From Toxonevra muliebris (taxonomy: Eukaryota; Arthropoda; Insecta; Diptera; Pallopteridae): DNA of 64,000 nucleotides. Positions 26,019 through 38,000 of this stretch are shown in pieces. A program made the position numbers and the translations under genes. The stretch spans positions 54,448,079-54,512,078 of the forward strand of contig OY829327.1 of the NCBI GenBank assembly GCA_963691655.1, read 5' to 3'. Position 1 is the first letter of the stretch. Every line of letters starts with the position of its first letter. The notes below the pieces were generated by a model. It did not search any database. It was not told where the DNA came from and worked only from the letters and a program-made list of their open reading frames with translations.

Positions 26019-29000
26019 TGAACTTAGCAAGATCATCTTGCTTGTATCGACTCCTCACACTCAATTTGTCAGGAGTAATTTTAGCATTTTCAGTTGTTCG
26101 TTCTACACTGATCTTGGTAGAGATATCGCTCGTCGCCAGTCGCCGTCAGTCATCAGTCAATTTCAAATATACATAAATGTCAAAAGTCATTATTGAGACA
26201 ATCGTACAAATTGCGACAAAATGACGAACGTGTAGTAATCATCGATGTTGTTTATGGATTATTAATGTTTACCCAAATTTATTAGAGTGTGCTTAGTGAA
26301 TTTTATTTACAAACAAAATAAGAAAATTAAAAGAAAAATTCTTTAGTGGTAAAAGTTTGAATGTGAAAATTTTGGATTTCTATTTGTGATTAAGATTTTC
26401 GTATTACTTACTACAATAATAATGATTTTTAATTTTGTGACATTTGAACTTGTGTGGTGAGTGATTTTTTTTTTTTTTTTTTTTTAATATTGTAATTTTA
26501 GGCAGCTCGCTTTCATCTGAAGTGTCCTCAATTTATTAAATTTTATTTTTTTAAATTGTTTCTATGGAATAAATATGAATGCTCCGATCAGTAGGATCAA
26601 AAGTGCTCTAGATAGAGAGGAATTGGAAGAAAAGTGATTTTGAAAATTAAAGCCTTGTTCAGCAATCACATTATCTGGTGTGCAGGTGTTGTTAATGCCA
26701 GTGCCACTCTTTCGACTTTAGAAACAATAAAGAATTGTTTTTATGGACTTGATATTTGTTAACAACCTTGTACATAATATAGTATATAGAAAAACCAATG
26801 TAGTTTCAAAAATTAGTTACCACTTGTTAAGCTTAACCAGGAAAATATTCTCTATGACAAGTAACTGTAAGTTTTTGTTATGTAACCGCCAAATTGATTT
26901 AAATGAATTTTTTTTTCTTATTTTGCGTTTTTGATGTAAAATAATGCGCTTGTCTTCCACGAATCAGCTCGAAAATAACACAAAAATTAATCGTTACCGA
27001 GAAATTGAGAAATAATTTAGCGTTTGCTATTGGTACCTTGAAACATGACGATGAAAAATTTACTTTTTGTCGCTTACATCAATTTGGCGGTTAATTGTGA
27101 ATTAATGACATCAAATTACAATGAGTGCCAAATTTGAGAAAAACTTTGAAGTTGTGTTAAAGCACCTAGGTAAAGACTTCTGGAATCAATCAACTCTAAC
27201 AAAAAACCCTACCCAAAAAGATTATTGCCTGAAAAGGACATTGCAAAACTTTTGATATGGGCGCTGAGTTGTAATATGAACCTGGATATAATGATTGGAT
27301 ATTGCAAGGGGGCAATGGTCCAAAGAAAGAAAATGCGGTGCAAATTTTTAATTGACCATCTGAGAGCCCTGATGCGATCCCTATAGAAAAAGGTTGTTAT
27401 TTAATGAAACATAAACTCCAAGGATAACAAATTTCAATAAAAAGCAGTTAGGTTAGGTTAGGTTTGAGTGGCAGCCTTCTGCTTGAAAGCACACTTAAGC
27501 ACAAATTAGGCTCATTGTGATACCACAGTACGGCGCGACTCCCCCATTTACGGAGTGGAGAACCATGAGGATTCCATAATGAATCTGGCTATGTCCTTAA
27601 TATTTATGGATGATAGCTCGGACAGACTAGTGAAGAAAGGTGAACCCAGGAGTTTTAGTCTCCTCCTGGCCAGGGATGGGCATTCGCACATGAAATGAAG
27701 GACTGTTTCTTCCTCCTCCTCAGAGCCGCAGCCCCGACAGAAGTCATTGAATGGCAGTCCAAGTCTTGCAGCATGTCTCCCCATTATGCAGTGTCCCGTG
27801 AGCACTGTCTAGTACGTTTATTGTCCATAGTGGTCCATGTTAGCCTGGTAATACCACAGGTATGCTCCGCTACCCAGGATCTTTTTGCTTCCTCAAGGTA
27901 GTTTTGCTTAATGGCTAATTTAATAGACGTAAGAGGGACACCAATGGTGCAGGTAGGTGATATATCTGTAAGTTGCGAGCCCTGTTTTGCTAACTCGTCG
28001 GCATTGCAGTTACCTGAAATATTCATATGTCCAGGCACCCAATATAGGTGGACCTGAGAGTGACTCGACAAAATGTTGAGTGAAGATCGGCAGTCGAGAA
28101 CAAGCTTTGATGTAGTGAAAACACCGGCAAGGGACTTGATTGCTGCTTGGCTGTCCGTGTAGATGCGGATATTCGTATCGAATGAATCGTTGCGAATAAG
28201 CCACTTGGACGCTTGATAGATAGCCATTACTTCCGCCTGAAAGACGCTGCAATGGTCAGGAAGTCGGAAAGAGAGTCTGAGATCTAGCTTACTAGAGAAG
28301 ATGCCACAGCCGACTCTTTCCTCCGATTTGGATCCATCTGTATAGATGTCAATTAAATTGTCAGTGACCACCTCGTCATTAACCCATTCCTCTCTACTGG
28401 GGATATGGGTGAAGAACGTGTGGTTTAAATTAGGGGTAGAGCAAATGTAGTCTACGTTAGTTGGTACGGACGTATCGTGGATTAAAATCTTGGCATGGCC
28501 CAGGTTTGACCGGGTCCAGCGAGTTAGGGCACTGAGTCTGACAGCAGAGCACTTAGCTTGTTGCTTGACCAAAAGTGAGGTTGGCAACCAATGAAGGATT
28601 GCGAAGAGAGCTTTCGTGGAGGTAGTACGGAGGGCCCCAGTAATCAATATGGCTGCCGTTCTTCTAACCTTATCCAGTGGTTTAAGGTTGACCGCCTTTG
28701 AAGTAGCTGGCCGCAGTTAATTTCAATATATATTGAGAGGATTTACTGTATAGAGAAAATATGGAACACCTATTTCTACTGAATAAAAAAAATGAAATAA
28801 TACGTGATTGTGAGTTTAATGCAAGTCTATGTTTTTTCTTACAAACTGTATTTAATTTGATATCCCCTCTTTTTGTTCGCTACAGAACATCTCCGATGTA
28901 TTGACTATGTCAAGTAGATGAGTATGTCCCTGGGTTCTTTGAGCTATTCTTGAGTTAAGAATGCCTCAACCCTATCCGGTTTTGGGGTCCTTATTACGAA

Positions 29001-32000
29001 TCTTAATCGACACGACAGTACGTAGCTAATCAGATAAATAAATTTTAATTTTTGTACTGTGTAAAGTTGTTGACAAAGAACAGCACTACTGTGACTTTAA
29101 TTAAAATATTTAAATATTCACAATAGGCACAGTAAAATTAGATGATCGTCCATCAATAGCCATCAATAGTTGATCGAGATTCGCTTTAGGTTATGTGTTT
29201 CCAGAGTTCCTATTTATTTAATGTAGAAGAAACAAAACATTATTAATATTAGCTGCGTTTTATTCGCCACTTGCTTCTAGTTATGTATAACTAGCAGCGA
29301 TATTTGTATGGGAAAACAACAACAAAGCGGTATAGATAACACGTATAATTATAGCTGTTATGTATACTTAACAAGTTGTTCAACTACATCATATTATATT
29401 GTGAACAGCTAATAGCGAAACAAGAAGCATAACAGTTTGGCAAAAAACAGAAAAGGAAAATATTTGAAATGTCTGACGGTGAAAATAAGTTAAAATCATC
29501 GTTAAATATTCTTATAAAGAGTAAAAACTAAAAACAATGCCTGCGATTGACACTAATAATTGAGATCCATTAAAATGTTTCAGCTCTAGCTGCTGAAAAA
29601 GAGGCTTACCAACTTGATCGTTTCATTCGCACATGTTAAACTGACTGGCGAATAAAACACAGCTATTATTAGTTAACGGAATGTGCACTGTGATTTAAAG
29701 ATCTATTGTGCTTCGCAGGGCTTCCCTAATAATGTTTTCGACTGTCTTAGACCAGGTTAAGTTGCTTGAGATTGAAGTAGGTACATCTACCGATAGCATA
29801 TATTTCCGCCTGATAGATGATAGTGTACCTGCCCTCGGCCCATAAATCTTTATTCCTGCATCTTCATCAGTATAAGATCCGTCTATATACCAGGTTAACA
29901 GTTGTTGGTGTGTTTTATACATAAAATATAGTCACAGAAAAATGTTCTACAAATTAAATTAATGTTCACAGGCTTAACCCTTTCTCGATCATTGTGGCAT
30001 ATGTGACACACCAGAGCTTTTTAGGCACATTTTCAAAGTAATTCTAGAAAAATTGTTTTGTTGTATTAAAAATAGAAGTAGCTTCTTGAATACAATGACC
30101 AATTTAGGCGCTATAGTTTTAAAGCCCTACGATATCAATATATTATAATTTTTTTAAACATTTTAGCTCCAAGGATGGACTTATATAAATTATATGAAAC
30201 GTTTTGGTAGGAAATGTGACCATCTTTAATGTTTTCAGAAATATCAACATATTGTGGATTGATCAGTTTTCTTTTTTACCAATATGGGACTGCGGTGCCC
30301 CATTTTATAGTATTTCACATTTTTTTAATTATTTCGTGGAACTCGAAAAAGTTATCGTTGAAAACATTTATATTGAGAAAAGTTGCATCGCTAAACACGA
30401 GTCCACAAGAAAAAATTACAAAATTTGCGGTGTTATTAGTTCGGTATGAGAGGGTTAATTTATAACTAGAGCTTACAATTTTTTCAAATATCCACACATA
30501 AAATTTCGTTTGTTTTAAAAATATTTGATATTTTATAATGTTGGATCTGCATACATCCGGATTCCAGCACTATCCGGATAGTTCGATTCTCGTATCTGGT
30601 ATTTTCTTTCTTCTCTTTTACATTGCACTTGTGGACAATTTAAGCAAACATAGATTAATTGGGCACTAGAGATTACTTTAATAAACGAAAAAAAAAAATA
30701 TTTAAAAATTCTAATAATAAATTTTATTTATTTTAAAGAATATTTAACGTAAATAAATTACTGACATAAGTAAATAAAAACAAAAAGCTTTAAGCCGGTA
30801 TTAGCAGAAAAAATACTTGACAATAACACAATTTACCTAATGAACCTCCGCGGATAGTTACTCTAAATAATTCTGTTGCTTCCTTATTTTAATATTGATT
30901 GTTGTTGTTTTTCTTCAACATTAAACTATAAGTAAAAAAGATAATCGTAAGAAGTTGCTTTTTACAACTGTCGATCATATTCACATCCAACTGATACACT
31001 CGCTCACACGTAGGTTGTTACATACAGATATGCAGACAGACAGACAGACATATCCTAATAGATAGCTACAAACACCAAATCGCAGCGGTATAGCGCTGCG
31101 CACTTGTCAATTTTTTACGAATTGGAATTTATTTCAATTTAATTTCGATCGATCTTGCGCTTTCTGTTGTAGACTTTTAAAAAACTTAAGACTACAGTTA
31201 CAATAAAAACAGCAACCACAACACAATACAAAAACGAAGAAAATATCAAAATCTCTCAGATCGTCAGATTGATACATTGTTCACGTTTTGGTTCAGGGGT
31301 ATCTACAACGATTAGCGACTGCAGCAGCAGCGAGGTGGAGCGGCGAGCATGTTGCAGCGCACTGTTGCCCACTATTGCGCATGCGCACGTTTTTCAAGAT
31401 TCAATTGATTCGATTCTTGTTGGTTTGTTGTTGTGGTGTTGCGTTTGAGGTTTTTGGTGGCTTTGAATTGCATTGTTGTTGAGGATTTCAAAAATGTTTA
31501 TGATTGATCGCTTATTTATGGATATCATAAGGTAACTAATGCTTGTTTTTTTTTTTCTGCTTGTACTGGTGCGGGTATATGTGATTATGTGGGGTAATAA
31601 TAATTCACTCACCTTGTTAAAATATCATCAGTTATTTTTGGAGTTGTTGATTTATACATTTTTGTTTCACCTAAAAGTAACAAATTAATCATTCACAAAA
31701 ACAGATGAGAAAAAAATGGATTTCCAGGAGAAAAATTTCTCCTTTCATTTATACTTTTAATTAGAATTTAAATTTCAGGATCTCTATTTTTAAAACAAAC
31801 TTTTGGTGTGCAAACCCTAAACAAAAAATTTTAAATAATAAAATCTTAACCTCATATTCTACATTTTTTTTATTTTACAGGGTCGCATGCCTCTAAGTCG
31901 TGGCGTCTCAATGGAACAACGGCTTCAGGATATAGCCAGTCTTTTCAATCCGATGGGCGTTCCCGATATGACACCATATCCGCACTATCCAACGCATCAT

Positions 32001-35000
32001 TATTCATATCAGAGTGCTGCAGCTATACCAACTCCACAGCAACATGGTCAATATCCTCCCCCACCACCACCGCCACCGCATCCACATCATCATCATAGTC
32101 ATCACGCTATGTTGCATCCCAATGCAACGATTGGTGACATTTGCTCAAGCCAACCCCATTACGGTCATAATTTGGGCTCGGCCGTCACCTCTAGCATGCA
32201 TTTGACTAATGCTAGCAATCATGAGGCTGACGTTGGCACAGGTGCCACTGGTGGAGGTGTTGGTGCTTACAAAATGGAACATGATATGATGTACTATTCG
32301 GTAAGTAATTGGATCCAAATAAAACTTTCTTATAATTTGGTATTATTTTAATTTTTCCCTTTTATTTTCAATTTCAGAATGCTTCATCGGACATGAACCA
32401 CACTACCGATGGTTTTATCAATTCCATTTTGAATGATGAGGATTTACATTTGATGGACATGAATGTCAATGATAACAGTGAGTGGTTTTTTTTTTAATTC
32501 CTTTAGGCATTTCTATTTCGTTTGCCATATTTTTGAGTTAATATTTTCTGGGTTTTGTTTACTATTCTGATTTAGGTTTGCAGTTTTTTTTTTAATCTGG
32601 TAGTTGAACATAGTATTAAATACAAAAGGAATAAGCTTAGCATTAAAGAATAAAAAATAAAACATCTCCGATGTTTTAAATAATTCTATACAGGTAATCC
32701 TACGAAGCAATAACTAACATTTTGTGTAGTTAGCAGTAAATTATAAATAAAAGTGGTTATCCTATCATGAACCAGAGGTATTTAAACTCTCCTTTTGTTT
32801 TTGAATTTATTTATACTGCAAGGTCTTTAGATTTTACTATAAGACTAAATGTTTACTAAGAGGTAAAAACATATACTATATTTGTATTTGTATAAAGTTC
32901 GTACATTTGGCAGCATTTTCATACCATAGTTTAATCAATCGATCTAATTTTATTAAATGTTGCGACGATTCCAAAAAAAAAGCAAAATAAAATAAAAAAG
33001 GCTAACTAATTTTTTTAAGGGGATATGTTCATTGCTCGGGTCCCAAAATTTTTTTTTTTTTCATAAAAAGGTTTAGTGTTCTAAACACGTTTATAAAATT
33101 TTATTATATAAAAATTTTTTGTTGAAATATATCCATTTATATAAGTGCGTATATTATGAGTATTATAAGAAATTCATCGTTGCGTGACAGCTGCACGATT
33201 CCTTAAACGCGTTTTTCTCTAAACATACTTTTTCACATTGGTGGGTGTTCCAACTTTTGGAATATTGATGGATGTTGTTCTACCTCATTTTGTTCAGAAA
33301 TATTTTTTTTTTATAAGATATATTATAATTACGATCGTAGGTTGCTTATTTTACAGCCTTTAGAAGGGGCGCTTTTTTAGACGAAATTCGTTGTTTTTTA
33401 ATTAGAACCGTGCCAAAAGCTCTTTTTTTTTATTATTATAGTCTGTCTTACAGAAAATTATGTATATTTTTAGACTTTTAAAGGGACGTTTTTTTTTAAC
33501 TCATCTACAAGAAAACTATTGAATCAAATTGAAAAATATATTAAAGATAACACTTTAGGTGAATTTTCAACTTTCAAAACAACACAGAGTGTAACTACCA
33601 GCATCGGTTAGGTATTCATGAGTAGAGTTTATGGCGCTTGTTCTCCAGATATTTAATTCTTAAAATATTGAGTTCTTGAGCCTGATTTTTCTTTATTTTT
33701 TGGATCAAAAACGTTTGAATCTTTATTGAATCGACTTAAAATCTTGTAATTTTTTTGGTGTGTTTTAACTCACGTCTCTAACTATCATAATCTCCCAGAA
33801 ACTCAATATTTTAGAATTAAATATCTGTACAACAAACGCCAACTTAGCCAAACAGCTGTGCACATAAACTCTACTCATAAATACTTAACCGATGGTGGTA
33901 GTCACTACTCTGTGTTATTTTCACTCCCCTACTGTGTAATTAGATGTATTATAAAATAAAAAATTCAAGTCTAGATTTATACAATTTCGAAGTTTTTATT
34001 TTTTTCGACTCGAGCAATGGACATGCCCCTCTTAAATTTTAAAAGGATTCCACATATATCTTTTTTCAACTGATTTTTAAACTAATAAATGAATCGTTTT
34101 TTTTAATTAATTAAAAAACATTTGTAAATCAAATTACTCCAGGTGATGTTTTTAACACTTAAAATCTGTTAAATTTTATTATGCATTGGTTGATATAATT
34201 CTTAACGAAAATAAATGTTTGAAGTTATATATAAACAGGTTAATGAACAAATGTAGTCATCACAACAACAATGTATATAGAGACGGGCAAATCAGACGGC
34301 CGTTTCGGAATCCGCCACAATTCCTGATCTTAGTGATAGTTCTTAATCTTTCAATATCCCATATAAGCTACTAATATTTGAAATCATAACCCAGAATTAC
34401 GGATTTGAACTTAAGTCATGATTTTGAAAATTAACCTCTAGATTTAATTTTCATTGTCTCCTAAAAAAAACTATCATGAACTGATCGAATGGGGACCGTT
34501 CAGAAAAAATGACACCTAGAATCATTTTCTCACAAACACACACACTCTCCCATGTACTAGACTTTCAAATAACGAACTGTTATGCAGACTAGCTACAATG
34601 GGAAAAAAACAACAACATAAGTGTATAGAACGGTAGTGGTAGTTTCTTTCAATATCTCTATTCAGTGAAGATATTTGGAATCAAATCCGTAATTCTGGGT
34701 TATGATTTCAAATATTAGTAGCTTATATAGGATATTGAAAGATTAAGAACTATTACTAAGATCACTGATGAGGAATTGTGGCGGATTCCGAAACGGCCGT
34801 CTGATTTTGGAATGATTATGTCGACTTAGGCTTTTATTGTAAAGGAATGTTTCATTTGCTGCCTGGCATATATTTAGTTAAGCGCTTTTTGTATATTTAA
34901 ATTTTCCATTCTCAGTTTGCAATAATCCCTTATCTTTACTTTGGCTATTAAACCAACTCTCTTGTTTATGATAATTAATTTTGGAAGAAATGTGTAAAAA

Positions 35001-38000
35001 CAGCTTAAGTCATTATAGTCTATCTAAATAAAATAAATTTTGATGGAAATATTTTCTCAAGTAACTTAACTTAAGCACTTACTATAAATGTAATGAGGCT
35101 TCATTACGATTTAAATCAATGTTAAGAACATATCTTTTGAAAATTTTTTTTAGAGAAATAGGGGTTTCACGGAAATATAAATTTTTGTTAGTAGAATATG
35201 GTAGCATACATAACTCATTTCTTTTTTAAGTTGACTTAGGCTTTTATTGCTTGTGACCACAGATTTATTAATTTTTTTTTTTTTTTTTTTTTGATTGTAG
35301 GGTATGGCAAACGAAGTGGATTATTTTCTAAGGAAAAGCTTAAATTTGCTGAGAAATTTCTTAATATTTCATATAGAGATAAAATTTATCCAAGTCTTTC
35401 GCGCTTATGGCGTTGTTTACCGTTCAAGCCGACAATTCTCTGCTGTTATCAGCAAAAAATAAAAAAAAGACAATAGCTGCTTATAAGATAAGTGTATAGC
35501 AAACAAATGTTCTCAACAAGACTAAATAGTCACGACGGAAAGCTTTTCTTTTTTTTACCAAAGCTTCCATATGCATAATATAATTTGACATTGTATTGGT
35601 TTGTTTCATTTATTTATTGTTGTTTTTTTGAGAATACAAAAAGCTTGCTGAAATTTTTTTTTAATTAGTTTTATATTTGAGTGAGTGAGAACAGTAACAC
35701 ACATAATCGGTTGCCGTGTGCGCTCTCAAAAATATTGAAGCAAAGCTGATATTAGTGAGAAGATTTCAATTTAGTAGATGGGGAATACAAAAAGAAAGAA
35801 TACTTCTTTGGGAATTGGAAACAAAAATTCAAGAATTTTATTTTGTCAAAAAATATAATTAAAATTTAGCACGTTATTGGAAAATATTAGTGTGTTCCCA
35901 ATTTGTTAGAAAAAAACCTCTTCGCACAACGTGTTACGTTTTACGTTTATTTGCGCATGTGTTTTATACTAATTTAGAACAGAACAAAAAAAATAAGAGA
36001 AATAATTCGAAAATCAACAGGTGAGTGTGTGATTGTGCATATTCATATATATGTATGTACTTCACATGCATATATTTAATATCAATATATATATGGGAGT
36101 GTCTTATTTTGCAACAAAAAAAAAAAAGTTTTCAAGCGAAAGTGTTGCACTAAAATAAATTTTAAAAACGCAAAAAAAATGTCTTGGTATTGTCTGCTTT
36201 TCTATTGAAATGAGAGTAGAAGAATAAAGTGGGAGCATGAGAATTGGAATGAGCCTGAGAATGATGGTGTGTTGTCAACATTCTGACGTATGACTGTTTG
36301 TAGTATGAGTATGCGGTCAATTGATTGCTGCTGCTACTGTTGTTGTTGTTGTTCTTACCTATTTTGTTGTATGATTCGCGCGCGCATTTAAATTTTGCTT
36401 TCTCACACGCCACAGCTAATCGAAAATATATTCATTGGCAGTTGTTGTTCTTGTTGTTGTGTATGAATAATTTTTAACATTGCAATCATTTATGTAGTTG
36501 TGTGCTGTTTACTATTTTTAAATCGCTGAGTCATTATTTCTCTACAGAACAAACAGAAAAAATAATCGCAAACGAGAGCAACAACAATAAAAATAATAAT
36601 GAATTTAGATTACAAGTAGACTCGCTCTTACATATACACATTTATACTCGATGTCTGTATGTATGTATGGTCACCCTACTATAAATACTTATGCTTTTTA
36701 TCGTAGCTGTTTTATTTTTTTTTATTGTTTATATATTTTTTGCAAAATAAGAATTCGTTCAAAATCATCGTTTGATTTTCGTTTTCATTTTAATTTTCAG
36801 TTTCTTTATAATGTGCGCGTTGTTTTCGTTTAGCAATCATCATCATCGTCATTATCAGCATTTTCGATTTCATTTCATTAATTTATTTTTCTTTTGTTTT
36901 CTTAAAATTTGCATTTATTTTTAATCATACTGTGTAATTGTGAAGGTAGCAATTAGAATAATTCGATTCAATTCAGATGAATTCAACTGTAGCTGTGAAC
37001 TCAAAACGCGTGCTTTTGTATATATGCGCAAACTCTTAAAAATCAAAATGCCGAATGTAGCGTACTCCTTTTCTGATATATTCAAAAATGTCAGTCAGTT
37101 TTAGTAGAGTTTTTATTTGTGTGCATTTTTTCTTTACACCTTTAACGTCTTTCTTAAAGTATATTTTTGTTTTGTTTCTGTTATTTATTTATTTTTTTTG
37201 TTTTTGTTGCATTCAAGGTCATTTTAGTTTTTTAATCTTTTTTGCATTTGTTATTTATTTATTTTTCGATACATATTTCGAATATGCATTATGGAAAAAT
37301 TTAACATATTCTAAAAAATTTTCATCTAAAACATTGTATTATATATTTTAGTTATTTTTATTATTATTCACTAGTAGGGAAAACCCAGTAGTCAAGCATT
37401 GCACTCTGAAAAATTGTTTGTGACCTACACCAATTAAGAGAATGTTCGCTCTGCTATCCTAAAGAAGGCTACAACATCCAAAGAGAATCTGATTGGATAT
37501 TCGCTTCTTTGCCGATCCTAGACCTTGTATTTCCACATGTACAAGCGAAAATCTGCGTAATTAGACAGGTCAGCGGTAGACCAGTTATGGGCGAAGCAAG
37601 TGAGAAGTTTTAAGCTTATATTCAAAAACAAATTCCCAGTATGTTAGTAATTTCTTTCTCAGGCACTTCTCAAAGATAGGTTAAGGCCGATGTGCATAAC
37701 CGATAAACCTTTCCGGGCTAGCTCATAAACCTTTTTGCCATGTTGACCAAGTTTTTCTCAAAAACCTCATAAGGTGTAGTTAGTTTAAATGGCTGTCCGT
37801 AAGGACACACTTAGGTCAAATACGGCCCATTGTGTAGTTACTTCTAAAAAAGCTTCAATTCAAGATTAAACCTTGCATTTTACATGTAACTTAAGCTGTA
37901 GTCTTTTTTTACTGTAATCACGTTTTCTTATCACACAAAAATGTATGGCCGAAACAATGAAAATCAATTACGGCTTAATATAAATTCATCATAATCAGTT

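Larger units (their letters stand above)
14115..31880 (+). other. cnc large intron (17.8 kb) with transposons and possible internal promoters
   Basis: Bounded by donor GTAAGA (14115) and acceptor TTTTACAG (31880). It contains the elements listed separately between 16.2 and 30.5 kb. It also has a (GACT)n run at about 14191-14206 and long pyrimidine tracts at 15150-15840. In fly cnc, alternative promoters lie in introns, so shorter-isoform promoters are expected here. Apart from those entries I see no host gene. Confidence 0.7.
34275..34820. mobile_element. inverted pair of hammerhead-bearing repeats (retrozyme/Penelope-like)
   Basis: The arms 34275-34420 and 34676-34820 are near-identical inverse copies: TCCGTAATTCTGGGTTATGA, AGTAGCTTATATAGGATATT and the ribozyme. 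They are separated by about 255 bp of non-coding DNA with a CACACACAC tract. Penelope-like elements and retrozymes carry type I hammerheads in repeated ends. No reverse transcriptase was seen. Confidence 0.65.

Noticed and set aside
27450..27470. TTAGG-like repeats as a telomere remnant
   Set aside because: They sit exactly at the 3' end of a LINE copy, and flies do not use TTAGG telomeres.
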